Source: Acarospora socialis (lineage: Eukaryota; Ascomycota; Lecanoromycetes; Acarosporales; Acarosporaceae). Taken from it: a stretch of 64,000 nucleotides of DNA. How positions within the stretch are numbered: the first letter of the stretch is position 1; every line of letters starts with the position of its first letter. Below, one piece after another: positions 1 to 12,733 of this stretch. The stretch lies in contig JAMYGW020000002.1 in assembly GCA_025617375.2 (NCBI GenBank), positions 3,472,001-3,536,000 on the forward strand. Reading direction: 5' to 3'. The translations under genes and the position numbers were made by a program. The notes under the pieces are model-generated. The model was not told where the DNA came from. It saw only the letters and a list, made by a program, of their open reading frames with translations, and ran no database searches.

Positions 1-2881
1 TTACTATATAAAGTAACAATGTTACAGAGTTAAGATCAATTTTGAATGACTGATGCAAATTTTTTAACATTACACTGCAGTACACTGTGCTCTATATGTT
101 TATTCAGAATGATGTTGCTGAAAAAGTCATTTATATCATTGAAAATTTAGTGCACATCATGATCAAAAAAACAAAACTTTCAATAAAGTTCTAAGTAAAA
201 ACAACACAAACAGATGTCTATTTTTGCAATTGAACAGTAACTGATTTCTTAATCAATGATAGATAAACAATTTTGAAGAAGATCTTCACTGATGTACAGT
301 TATTCATTGATTACATTTGTATCTGAAATTGTAAATACTACTTCTATATTGATCTCAAATTGTTGTCAAAGAATAAACAGAATAAGTTCATAAATTGAGA
401 ATGAATGAAAATTTTCATGAACTATGTAAATAAAATCACAAAACAGTATCTGCTTTGAATTTCAGATCTTAAGTGAATTATTAAAAGTTATGCTGTAAAG
501 TTTGTTGAGAATGAAAAGAAAGTCAGTGTTGATTTTAAACTGCAAAGATAAATACTGAATATTCTGTCTAAATAAAAATTAATTGAATAATCACAAAAAA
601 ATGCAGTTATCACAAATTCTGCAGCATTTACAACTTTGTTTATTATTTTTAAGTAAATTCACAGATTCAGATTCATAAGTTTAAATGATAAAGAAAAATT
701 TAAATTAACTGCAAACAATTTTGACACATTCTCATCAGACATTCATATGATGAATAAATTAACTGTAATCAACTTAAACAGATTACAGACAAGTGAATAA
801 AATGAGATTAAATAGTTTTTACATATTGAAGTTTCTGTCAATAAAGCACTGAATATTTTAACTGAGAGAGTCAAGACATTTTTGTGTGTTGAGATTTCAA
901 AGAGAAAATGAAATGATGATGATGAAGATTTCAACAAACTTATAATTAAGATATCATGAATTATACTGATATTCACAACATTCATTACAGATGATAAAAA
1001 AGATACTAAGAACATCAAATTTAACATTCTTATATCTGTTATTTATGCTGAAGCAGTGAAAGACTTAATTTAAGAAAAAATATAAAAAAATATTATTTAT
1101 GCAGAGTTAACAGTTCTGACAGTCAATGAAATATAAAAAGAAATTGTATCATCAAAGAATGCAAACATAATGATCAACAAGTGAATATTTAAACTCAAAC
1201 TGAATACTGATGAATTTTTGAACAAATTTAAGACAAAAGTTATGATGAGAGATTTTTCACAAATATATAGCATTGATTATGAGAACATCTTTACATCTAT
1301 AGTCAAGTTTAACACTCTTTGAGTTTTTCTTGTCATTGTTGTTCTTAAGAATCTTGAATATCATTAAATAAATATTAATAACATCTTCATGAAATTCTTT
1401 CTTAAAGAGATCATTTATATAATAATTTCTTTTAAAGTTCAAGTTGCATCTAACTGTGTACTGTATATACTGTGTAGTTTTTATGATCTGAAATAAGTTG
1501 CACAAAATTAACATAAGTGATGTATCACTAATCTATATAAATTAAATTTTCATTAAAATAATATTAATTTATATCTTCTCATTCACAGCATCAAAAGAAT
1601 TATGCTGCTTCTTTATGTAAATAATATAATTGTAGTTTCAGTAAATCTGATATATGTTCTCTGATTTAAGAAAGTTCTTGTGAAAATGTTTAAAATTAAG
1701 AATTTAAAGAAGACACAGAAAATTCTTAACATACAAATTACATGCAATCATAAAAGAAGAATTCTACATCTGAATCAGACTCATTATGTAAATAAGATGT
1801 TGAAAGATCTTCATATGTAATTTAATAAGCATAAGATCACAACAATTTCACTCAATAAATATAATGTTTTTCATTTCATCAGTTCAGCTAATTAAAGAAT
1901 AGATTAAAAACAGTATTAATATGCAATTGAAAGTCTGATGTATGCAGAAATTCATACTTAATTAAATATCATCTTTATTTTAAATCAATTAAATCAATAT
2001 CTTAGTGATTCTGCAGAGCATCATGAACATATATTTAAGAAACTGTTGCAATATGTGAGATCAATTATTAATTTTAACATTGTGTATGAATTCAGTGAAA
2101 GTTAAATCATACTTAAATACTTTAACTTCAATTATACATCAAATAAACAAGATCAGAAGTCAATTCTGAGACATGTGTATATATTTAAAGATAAATTAAT
2201 ATTATGAACAAGTCAAAAACAGAAATTTGTTATCATTTTAATCACAGAGACTGAATATATAATTATGTCAATATGTGCAAAGACTGAGATCTGACTTACA
2301 CAGATACTGTAAAACATGAATATGAATAAGTATTTTAAAGACAATTTATACTGTGTGAACATCAAGAAAAATAAAATTCATCAAACAATCTTATTTCTTC
2401 AGTTCAAGAAAAACAATCAGATTGTTTTGATTCTGATTAAGAATGTATATGTGTATGAATGATTAAAATATATTGACATTATTTATCATTATATTTATAA
2501 TCTGCACAAACAAAATCAGATTGATGTGAACTTCATGTTCAGTCAAAACATAATGATTAATGAATTAATCAAGTTTTTATTTAGATGAATCTTTAAGCAC
2601 TTTGTTGAACAACTGAAACTTGCTGTTAATAAAAGTCAATAGATGCAATGTTATCAAGTGAAAATGTTAAGAAGTGTGATGTTCTAGCTGTTTTCATAAT
2701 CTTAGTTGAGATTAATGTCAAAAGTTACTCATTATTTATATAGTCTGCATAACAGAGTATGTGAACAGATAATCTTTACAACTCATGTTAATCATGATTA
2801 AGTCAATGATATACATTTCACTAAATAGACAGTTAGTCAGCAGTATAGCACAAGTATTTTTTTTATCTTTCAATAAATTCA
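1..2881 (+). mobile_element. Copia-type LTR element fossil, left part outside window
   Basis: Fossil of a Ty1/Copia-type LTR retrotransposon on the plus strand. Recognisable pol remnants lie in Copia order: an integrase-like stretch near 100-190, a reverse transcriptase core of the YVDD class near 1600, and an RNase H-like stretch near 2210-2290, followed by the 3' LTR. Integrase ahead of reverse transcriptase separates Copia from Gypsy. The 5' part lies beyond the window start. It is heavily broken by RIP-like change and cannot code. Its body matches the element at 3029-8412 in inverted orientation. Age cannot be dated from divergence, because RIP-like change inflates it. Confidence 0.8.
2665..2881 (+). 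repeat. 3' LTR of first Copia fossil
   Basis: A stretch of about 217 bp beginning TGTTAAGAAGTG and ending near AATAAATTCA. It matches the two LTRs of the neighbouring inverted element at 3029-3244 and 8197-8412. It follows the RNase H-like remnant, as expected for a 3' LTR. Borders are good to a few bases. In the parts compared, differences among the three copies are almost all transitions. Confidence 0.75.
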
Positions 2882-3028
2882 ATACTTGCAAATCTTTTTT
2901 CTTTTTAGATAATTCAGATTGTACAAAATGATTTCTTCATCATCATAAAATTCATGTTACATTCTTAAAGATGTTGTGCATTCTACTGAATATCTTTCTG
3001 CTTAATACAAATACTGTTTTTATGATTG
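2882..3028. other. spacer between tail-to-tail LTR elements
   Basis: About 147 bp of AT-rich sequence separating the two facing 3' LTRs. It is not part of the inverted repeat formed by the two elements. It looks like the old target DNA between two independent insertions, also changed by the RIP-like process. Confidence 0.55.
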
Positions 3029-3244
3029 TGATATTTATTAAGAGATAAAAAATACTCATGCTATACTGCTGATTAACTGTCTATTTAGTGAAACATACAT
3101 CATTAACTTAACTATAATCAATGTAAATTGTAAAGATTGTCTGTTCACATACTCTGTCATGCAGACTATATGAATAATGAGTAACTTCTGATATTAGTTT
3201 CAACTAAAACTATGAAAGCAGTTAAAACACTGCACTTCTCAACA
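3029..3244 (-). repeat. 3' LTR of second Copia fossil
   Basis: About 216 bp. It is the reverse complement of the same LTR consensus as 2665-2881 and matches 8197-8412 over its full length. Ends are approximate. Confidence 0.75.
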
Positions 3245-6200
3245 CTTTTATTTGATGATGCTGCATCTATTGACTCTCACTAACAGTAAGTCTCAGTTAT
3301 TTAATAAAATACTTAAAGATTCATTTAAATAAAAACTTAATTAGTTCATCAGTCATCATGTCTTAACTGAATACAAAGTTCACATCAATCTGATTTTGTC
3401 TGTGCAAATTATGAATATGATAATAAATAATATTAATGTATTTTAATTATTCATGCACATATGTATTCTTAATCAGAATTAAAACAATCTGATTGTTTTT
3501 CTTGAACTGAAGAGATAAAACTGCTTGATGAACTTCATTTTTTTTAATATTTACACAGTATAAATTATTTTTAAAATACTTATTTATATTTATGTCTTGC
3601 AGCATCTGTGCAAGTCAAACTTCAGTTTTTGCACATATTGATATAATCATGTATTCAGTTTCTGTAATTAAGATGATAACAAACTTCTGTTTTTGACTTG
3701 TTTATGACATTGATTTGTTTTTAAGCATGTACACATATTTTAAAATTAACTTTCAATCTTGTTTGTCTGATGCATAATTAAAGTCAAAATATTTAAGCAT
3801 AATTTAACTTTCACTGAACTTGTACACAATGTTAAAATTAATAATTAATCTCACATATTGCAGCAGTTTCTTAAACACATATTTATAATGTTCTGTAAAA
3901 TCACTAAAATACTGATTTAGTTGATTTAAAGTAAAGATAATGTTTAATTAAGTATGAATTGCTGCATACATTAGACTTTCAATTGTATGTTGATACTGTT
4001 TTTAATTTATTCTTTAATCAGCTGAGTTGATGAAACAAAAAGTATCATATTTATTAAGTGAAATTGTTGTAATCTTATGCTTATTGAACTGCATATGAAG
4101 ATCTTTCAGCATTTTGTTTACATAATGAGTTTAATTTAAATGTAGAATTCTTTTCTTGTAGTTATGTGTGACTTATATGTCAAGAATTTTCTGTGTCTTC
4201 TTCAAATTCTTAATTTTGAACATTTTTATAAGAACTTTCTTGAATCAAAAAATATGTGTCAAACTTGCTGAAACTACAATCATATTATTCACATAGAAAA
4301 ACAGCATAATTCTTTTGATGCTGTTGATAAGAAGACATGAGTTAACATTATTTTAATGAAAATTTAATTTGTGCAAATCAGTGATACATTATTTATGTTA
4401 GTTTTGCACAACTTGCTTCAGATTATAAAAATTACACAATATACACAATATACAGTTAAATGCAATTTGAACTTCAGAAGAAATTGTTATATAGATGATC
4501 TTTTTAAGAAAGAATTTCATGAAAATATTGTTAACATTTATCTGATGACATTCAAGATTCTTAAGAACAACAATGACAAGAAAAACTCAAAGAGTGTTGA
4601 ACTTAACTGTAAATGTAAAAATGTTTTTATAATCAATATTATATATTTGTGAAAAATCTCTCATCATAACTTTTGTCTTAAACTTGTCAAGAAATTCATC
4701 AGTATTCAGCTTAAGTTTGAATATTCATTTGCTGATCATTATATTTATATTCTTTAATGACACAATCTTTTCTTATATTTCATTGACTGTCAGAATCATC
4801 AATTCTGCATGAATAACATTCTTTTACATCTTTTTTCAGACTGAGTTTCTCACTATTTCAGCATAGATAACAGATGTGAAAATGTTAGATCTGATGTTTT
4901 CAGTGTTTTTCTCATTATTTGTAATAAACATCATAAATATCAACATAACTCATGATATCTTGATCATGAACTCATCAAAGTCTTTATTGTTGTCATTTCA
5001 TTTTCTCTTCAAAATCTCAACACACAAAAATATTTTGACTCTCTCAGTTGAAATATTCAGTGCTTTGTTGACAGAAACTTCAATGTATAAAAACTGCTTA
5101 ATTTCATTTTGTTTATTTGTCTGTGATCTGTTTGAGTTGACTGTAATTGATTTATTCATTATATGAATATTTAATGAAAATGTATCAAAATTGTCTACAA
5201 TTAACTTAAACTCTTTTTTATCATCTGAACTCATGAATCTAAATCTGTAAATTTGTTCAGAAACAGTAGACAGAGTTGTAAATATTGTGAAATCTGTAAT
5301 AATTACATTTTTTCATAATCATTTAACTGATTTCTGTTCAAACAGAATGTTCAGTGTTTATCTTTACATTTTAAGATTAACACTATCTTTTTTCTCATTC
5401 TCAGCAAACTTTACAGCATAATTTTTAATGATTTACTTAAAATCTAAAATTCAAAGCAGATATTGTTTTGTGATTTTATCTGCATAATTCATGAAGACTT
5501 TCATTTATTCTTAATTTATAAACTTATTCTGTCTACTCTTCAGCAACAACTTAAGATCAATATAGAAGTAGTATTTGCAATCTTAAATACAAATGTAATT
5601 AATGAACAGCTGCACATCAGTGAAGATTTTCTTCAGAATTGTTTGTCTGCTGTTGATTAAGAAATTAATTATTGTTTAGTTGTAAAAATAAACATCTGTT
5701 TGCACTGTCTTCATTTTAAGTTTTTTTGAAAGTTTTGTCTTTTTAATCATAATGTGCACTGAATTCTCAGTGACATGAATAACTCTTTCAACAACATTAT
5801 TCTGAATAAACATATAAAACACAGTGTACTGCAGTGTAATGTCAAAAAATCTGCATTAATTATTCAGAATTGATCTTAACTCTGTGACATTATCACTTTA
5901 TACAGTAAGTACTTTTGCACTGATCTGAAACTCAACTCTTAATTATTATTTTTGCAGTTTCTGTAAAGCATTATTGCATTACTTTAACAGTATTGTTTAT
6001 GTCTTTCAAAAATAGTTGTTTACAATCTTCAGAAAGTACTGATGTTCAGTAAATGATAAAGATAAAAAATTACATATATTAATGAAAATCAGAACAAAAA
6101 TGTTGATTTTTTTTTTATTTACATTGTGTTTTTGCTGATTGACAAACTTAATAAAAACACAAACTTCACAGATGTTCTTCTTGTCTTCAGTAATGAGAAT

Positions 6201-8196
6201 TGATTTCTTAAGAATTATAATTTTGTAAAGATCATGAAGTTTTGTAGAATTAAGATGAACAAATCATTGATGTTACAGTTTGTAGATCTTGATCTTTTCA
6301 CTTAAAAATGAAGTGTTAACAGAAAATGAAGTGTTAACAAAACTTAATGAGTCAGTTTACATCTGAGAGTTCATATCTGATACTGTGACTCAAAGAATTA
6401 TCTCTGAATTGAATAACATGTATATGACAGATAACAGAATGAATTTATTCAGTTCTTTTACAATGTATTTAATTATGTAGACACTGCTTTGCTTAAACAT
6501 TTTTATTATGATATTGTTATGTTTATTTTGCATATAAAGACTGTGCTGATCAAAGCTTTTCTGCAATTTCATTTTGCACATTTGCTTTCTCAATAAAAGA
6601 TTGACTTCTAGTTCAGATACATAAAGTGTTGAACTTAGATTTATAAAGTTTCTGAATTTATTCTGCATGACTGCAACTTCATAGTAGTGTGAGTATAAGT
6701 GTTTTTTCTCAACTTTGATTTGTTGATGTCATATGTATATTAAAAGATCACTAAAGAGTTAATGTTAATTAATTATGTATGTGAAGCATTCAGAGTCTGT
6801 AACTCATTCAAAGCTGAATATTTTACTGATAGTTTTCTTAAACAAAGTAACAATTTTATTGTCTTTCTCTGCATTAGACTCAGATGAGAATGAGTCACTG
6901 TTTTTTTTAATTTCAACATCAAAAGCTCTATGCTTTCTATTCTTGTGCTTGAATCTTATTTTATTTTTATGATGTGAATTGTCTGCAGACAACTTGTCTG
7001 ATTTTCTGACTGATTTAATTGTAATTAAAACAAATAACTTTCTTAACTTAACATTTTTGCAAGCAGCAGAAAGATATTCACAGTCTTAAATGTGATGAGA
7101 ACTGTAACAGAAAAAATATTTAATTAATTTATGCTGAGAAGAGTGATTATTGTCAGAGCTTAACAATCTTCAATAATGATGTTTCACATCATACTGATAT
7201 AAGTATATCAGATTTTTCTCTTTGTGTTGATCTGCTCACAAAACAGTTTCAACAGTTTTTAATTGTGTTTTTTTTTCTTGAAGCTTCTACAGATCTCTCT
7301 TGATGTTTAAGATGTTTTGAGTGTTGATTGTGTCATGAATCATCATGTAATTCTCAAATAATGTTTGAAGAAGTGTCTGAAATTATTGCTCAAACTTAAA
7401 TAAATCAGTCATATCAGACTGAGTTACAGCAATCTTTCTGTTCAGCTTACTGAAATATGTTTATATTTCATTAATAAATACATTTATCAACATTTTATAT
7501 TCAATAAACTTCATCAAATATTGTTTTTCAGTGATCTGCAGCTTCTTCTTGTATTTGAACTTTAAAACATTTCAAACATTCTTTATATTAATTTTATCTA
7601 TAATGTACTTCTGATTATCTGCATTGATATAGATGATGAGTCAGTATAAAGTTTTTGTGTCAGATTTCTAACTTTCAAAGTCAAAATTGCTAAGTAAAAA
7701 GAAGAAATCACTAACAGAAGTGTTAATCACTGAGATCTTGATGATATATTATAGATCTTTATCTATTAATCATTTTTTCATGAGAATAAATCATTGATTG
7801 CAGTTCTTGTGACTGAGAATTGAAATGAGTTGTTGTTTTATAAAAGAGTTGTTGAAATTCATAATGTAGCTTTTGATGACAGTTGACACATAATATAAAA
7901 AATGAATAAAATAAAGTATTAAGATGTACAGAAGAAGATAATGTAAATAAGAGAAAGAAGAAGTGTGTGTACTTGTTTACTCAATTGTTGAGCATCATAT
8001 TAAGTTGTCAGTAAGTCTTGTTTTGCTCAATCTTAAAGTCTCATATTGAGTGTTAAGAATGTCATTTTGCTCAATCTTTAAGTCTTATATTGATGATCAA
8101 GAGTGCTTGTTTTAATTTCATATTAAGCTGCTGAGACACTAGAACAGTATGCACTTTCTCTGAGAAGCTTCTTGCTAATTCAGACTCATAATTTAT

Positions 8197-8412
8197 TGAA
8201 TTTATTGAAAAATAAAAGAATACTCATGCTATACTGCTGACTAACTGTCTATTTAGTGAAATGTACACTGTTGACTTAATCATAATTGATGTGAATTATA
8301 AAGATTGTCTGTTCACATATTCTGTCATGCAGACTATATGAGTAATGAGCAATTTCTGATGTTAGTTTCAACTAAGACTATGAAAGCAGCTAGAACACTG
8401 CACTTCTTAATA
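8197..8412 (-). repeat. 5' LTR of second Copia fossil
   Basis: About 216 bp matching the LTRs at 2665-2881 and 3029-3244. The outer end is set from the shared start TGTTAAGAAGTG and is uncertain by about three bases. It marks the 5' end of the minus-strand element. Confidence 0.75.
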
Positions 8413-10377
8413 ACATTATTAATTCTCATTTCTCTGTCATTATTGATTTGAATGTTCTTTCTCTCAGTTATACAACTCAAAACTTTCTCTTCAGACATAA
8501 AGAAGATGCTTAATAAGTTGTAAATCACTGTGTACTTTAAACAACTCATGTTGTTAAAAATTGAAGAACTTATGCTGACATAACAGCTCTGAACAGTTGT
8601 ACAATTTCTTCATCAATGATTATCAACAGTTAAGCTTTTAAACATTGCACAATCATCATTCTTGCATGACAAAAGTTCTCATGAACTTCTGATGATGAAA
8701 AGAAGTTGAAAGAATTTGAATTATATAATAATTTGAATTCTGACATCATTGCAATTCATACAAACTTTTTTTAACTTAAATCTTTTGATATTGTACAGAA
8801 CAACACTGTACATTTTTGTTAAACAATCATTTTATTGATAATCTATTATCTTTTATACAAAATAACATTCTTTCAAAAATCAAACATTCTTCAGTTATAC
8901 AACATTTTTATGATTTCTTCTGTTTTGCAGTTGCATGAAATATTAAGACAGATTTAAAACATATTGAGAACAAAGTAATCATGAAGATTTTGAATGTCTT
9001 AATTTTATTGAGAGATTATTGCATCAAAACAAATCATATATACAAGTTATGATTGATTGCTCTTGTGAAGAATGAATTATATAATTGAAAGAGATCAAGA
9101 TAAAGAAAATTAATAAAGATACAAAGATAAAGATCAAGAAGAAAGAACAGAAAAAGAAGTTTTCTCAAAAAATTAAATTGAATGTTACTCAATTATTCAA
9201 CTCATCTTGAGTAAGTTGTACAATTTTATTTCTAAAATTCTCTATTAATCTCTATATCAGAAAGATACATTATTCAAGAATTAATTAATAATTTTAAAAA
9301 ACTTTACTGCTGCAGAGTTTGATGTTTCTTCAGATGATAGTTTGTTGATGTATTATATGAAAGTTAATGATTATAAGAAATGATTTGTGTACTTGTATTA
9401 AGAAATATATAGAATATTTATGTTAAAAACATATATTGTTGTCATCATTGACTGTGCAGACTGATTAGTTGAACAAGTTAACTGCAGTCAACTTAATCTA
9501 TTTGTACAATTCAGATTCTGATATTAAAATTAATTAAAACAATAAAAGTAGTTAAAACACTGCACTTCTTGACAGCTTGTTATCTTGTTGTATTAATATA
9601 TATTTATTTTCTATTTAAAATATTTGACTGATACTCAAATCATACAATTTAAATGTATTCAAATCATCTGCTTCTTCTGTTTCTTCTTTTTTTTTTTCTG
9701 ATTTTGTTAATTTTAATATTTACATTGTGATCATATCTGATCATGTGATCATATTAGTGACAATTATTGCAAATATTCTGAAAATTTTCTGATATAAAAA
9801 TACATTTCTATACATCATTAATATTATATGACTTAGATTTCAGAAAATAATACTCAAAATGAGTCATTCTCTCTATTACAGTCAGCACATTTCTTTTTGT
9901 TCTCTTTTTTACTAAAAAGATGTCAGTAATGTGTAATGTTGTATATTACTGTAGATTATATGAATCAGAACTATATAATAATTATTTCAATATATAAAGT
10001 TTGCTGCAGCATACTGATCATGATGTGATTTTTTTTTAATTACATTTTAATTTTCATTTCATCTTTTCACTTCTTCAGAATCTGTGTCTGAATATTGTTG
10101 AATTGAAATTCATTATTGTATATCTTTGTACAATCAGTTTTTCAGATCAGTCTTCATATTAAAAAGTATTTACTCTGTTTTTTTGTGCTTGCATTATATC
10201 ATTGATGATTGAGATAAAGATGATCATTGTTGTAGTTGATGAATTTGTTTGTACAATGATGAGAATGTTGATTATTTACTTATAGATCATGATTTCTTTA
10301 CTACAATCTATGACTACATGTTGTTAATGATGAATATTCATTAACACTTTGTGAAAATTCAAAAAAAATTTGATGTG
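8413..10377. other. AT-rich relic DNA between LTR element and amidase remnant
   Basis: About 2 kb of sequence with the same dinucleotide exclusion as the elements to its left. Apart from the LTR scrap at 9440-9573, no family can be named. Open frames are short and lack Gly, Pro and Trp. It ends abruptly inside the coding sequence of an amidase. Confidence 0.6.
9440..9573 (-). repeat. degenerate LTR scrap
   Basis: The stretch near 9500-9573 resembles the outer half of the Copia LTR and ends in the same terminal sequence as the three clear LTRs. Similarity fades toward 9440. It is probably a broken solo LTR or the end of a third insertion. Confidence 0.45.
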
Positions 10378-11459
10378 TCGGTAACCTCGTTATTGTCCAC
10401 TGTATGGCAAAGCTTCTGGGTACTTGCGGATGAGGCTCAGCGGGCACAACTACTCAATTTAATCACATTAGTTACAGAAGCTGGCGCCACGGTTATTAAT
10501 GGAACGGAGCTACCGGATTATCAGACAATCGTGAGCCCTAAAGGGTGGAATTGGTAACCTTACACAAACTCGAAGTGTCATACAAATAGCTAATAGCAAA
10601 CTCAGGGATTACGGCTCAACTCGTGGGTATGCAAACGAATCTGAGTACACGGTCGTAAAGGTAGAAACAAATAAGCCCTTCACTTGGCAAAACTGACCAG
10701 TGACAGGTCGACTTCTACAATGATATCAAGAGATACTTGGCAGAATTGAGTAACACAAACATCAGATCACTTGAAGACATCGTACAGTAAGCTCACCTTG
10801 AACACTTCAAGTCAATCCGTCTATTGCTGCTAATATCCGTTGTGCAGATACAACATCGATAACCTTGGTTCAGAAGGTGGCTTGCCAAATGTTCACCCCG
10901 CATTTGCATCCGGTCAGGACGGATTTTTAGCTTCGTTGGCCACCAAAGGTACCTTTTCCCGTTCTCCGGGCCTACGTCAATACACGCTTATGATTTGTGG
11001 CTTAGGGATTATGGATGAAACCTATTACCAAGCTCTTGACTTCTGTCAAAGATCCTCACGAAAAGGCGGTATCGACGCGGCTATTAAGAACAATGGTACT
11101 CAGTTAGCAGCATTGCTGGTTCCTCCTGACGTTGGTCAGACTTATCAGATTGCCGCTCCAGCTGGTAAGCCTTTCTAGAAGTTCTATTCTTTTACCAATT
11201 ATTACCCAACGAGACAGCCATTTAATGTATTGACCATCACACAGGCTATCCTATGATTACTCTTCCTGCAGGTGTCAACGCAGGGACTGGCATGCCGTTT
11301 GGACTAGCCCTCATGAGCACTGCGTGGTCAGAAGCAACGTTAGTCAAGTATGCGTCGGCAATTGAAGATTTGCAGTTGACATCTGGAACGAAACAAAAGC
11401 GAACGTTACCGCTGTGGTATGGATACCGGACTAAGAATATTCCTGTGTTGAACTTGTGA
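10378..11459 (+). pseudogene. 3' remnant of amidase-signature family gene
   Basis: C-terminal half of a fungal amidase (amidase signature superfamily, which hydrolyses amide bonds). Six exon pieces join in frame: 10378-10553, 10606-10660, 10707-10786, 10848-10948, 11006-11164 and 11245-11459. All introns have GT-AG ends. Recognisable motifs include TELPDYQTIVSP, NVHPAFASGQDG, GLLVPPD-like LAALLVPPDVGQTYQIA, and the typical C-terminal block PMITLPAGVNAGTGMPFGLA followed by AWSEATLVKYA. The N-terminal part with the catalytic Lys-Ser-Ser triad is missing, because the reading frame runs straight into the AT-rich block at about 10377. The rest shows no stop or frameshift, so loss of the 5' half is probably recent or the piece is still partly constrained. 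It should not be an active enzyme. Confidence 0.75.
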
Positions 11460-12733
11460 GGCGTGAAACAGAAAAGAGAACATTGATCTCCCAAGATGAT
11501 TTCTTGAGCAGTATGAACAACATCGCTATGTATGGAGTGAAATATTGAATGGTCTGAGAGAGCATGTTTGAGTGTTCGATTGTGTGCTTCCTCTTGCTGT
11601 AGAACAAGTAGGCGTCGTTGTGGCTGCATGCCTGAAGAAGCCTCATACGTTGATTCTTCGGTCATGGCCTACAAATTCACGTTTCTTGGACCGTCGTCGA
11701 ACGTCTACATGAAGCAAAACAATCTACCTAATTGGGAATGGACTCCTGGATCTATACCGATCTTTGTCGAACGTCTACCAACTTTCTTATCTGATCTGAT
11801 GCAATTAGTAAACAAATGCTGGACAATAATAAACGCAGTGTATTACACTGGCGTGGAGGCAGTAGATCCTTCCCATCCAGTCTCCACTACTTTACAGAGG
11901 CTTCGCAGCTTTCCCAGCCTAACATGTTGTAGTGATGTTGTCCCGCTGTGACGATTCACAGTAAGCATCTAGGTGTCATAGCCCTAATAGAGTACCTAAC
12001 GAAGACCTGAGCCATACTATTCACCACAGAGTACCTACCTAAACTACCCAGAGCACAATCAGAAAGGCAGCTGGTTTCAAGTAAACTGCACAAGACACAT
12101 ATTCTTGCAACTCACAGCGAGTCAAACGCAGCCTATACCCTATCGCATTTTAGGATATTAGTATTCACTTACACATATCATCTCACATCTACAACACCAC
12201 CAAAATATACCTAGTTTAAGATTTTTGAGTTGTTTTGACTTTCATCGAACGTCTACCACATTTCTTATCCGATTCTGAGCTATTGTAAACAAAGGTTTGA
12301 TAGCATCGGAGTGTCCCTGCAGCTCAACCCAACGCACGATACTGACGTTCTAGAAGCGTCATGTTTCAATATGAATGTTCGAATTGTTTTGATGGTTTTT
12401 CGTAGTTTGGCGATATTGAATAGAGAGTACTATCACAGTAGAAGAACTTTGTCGTCAAATGTCAAGCCCTGACAAGAAGGTAGTCTGGCTTACATAAGCA
12501 ATTCCTGCGATCGGCCAAGTAAGGCCGAAGACGCCGTGAAAAAGTTCCGCAGCGGAAGGGCTTCTTGATGTCGGTTGGCAGTAACTAACAGCTCTCCTCC
12601 GGAACCACTTTCAAGCCATTCCGAAATCAATCTCTTTGCGTCGAGACATACACTGTCTCAACTCGGGGAAGCATTGCATTTACTCCTACCGACCTAATTT
12701 TCACTGCGCCAATCTCTCAGGGAAGACATCGTC
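11460..12733. other. intergenic region downstream of amidase remnant
   Basis: No convincing gene. A 127-codon open frame at 11568-11951 shows no domain. Two related segments of about 55 bp, at about 11763 and 12242, share a core beginning TCGAACGTCTACCA and continuing TTTCTTATC. The right end is the promoter and 5' leader of the GGC1 gene. Confidence 0.5.

Larger units (their letters stand above)
3029..8412 (-). mobile_element. Copia-type LTR element fossil, both LTRs present
   Basis: A full-length but dead Ty1/Copia-type element of about 5.4 kb on the minus strand, with LTRs at 3029-3244 (3') and 8197-8412 (5'). Its 3' half mirrors the plus-strand element at 1-2881 over nearly 2.9 kb, so the pair forms a large inverted repeat centred near 2953. 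The gag and protease portion should lie at about 6000-8100. It is heavily broken across all frames. The bases just inside the 5' LTR resemble a primer-binding site for half of initiator Met-tRNA, as several Copia families use; this is only an inference. No target-site duplication is convincing. Confidence 0.8.
1..10377. repeat. AT-rich RIP-like island
   Basis: This block is strongly AT-rich and carries no gene I consider live. Reading every line from 1 to about 10377, I found no CC, GG or CG dinucleotide, while CA, CT, TG, AG and GC are all common. As a result none of the translated open frames in it contains Gly, Pro or Trp. The first CG appears at about 10379, and normal composition begins within a few bases of that. 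The pattern fits saturated C-to-T change at C followed by C or G on both strands, a RIP-like process acting on repeats. Classical Neurospora RIP prefers CA, which is not depleted here. The block contains the Copia-type fossils listed separately. Confidence 0.9.

Noticed and set aside
743-8549. Open frames of 60 to 96 codons in the AT-rich block
   Set aside because: They are fragments of dead LTR elements, on both strands and in mirrored pairs, and lack Gly, Pro and Trp because of composition. They are not genes.
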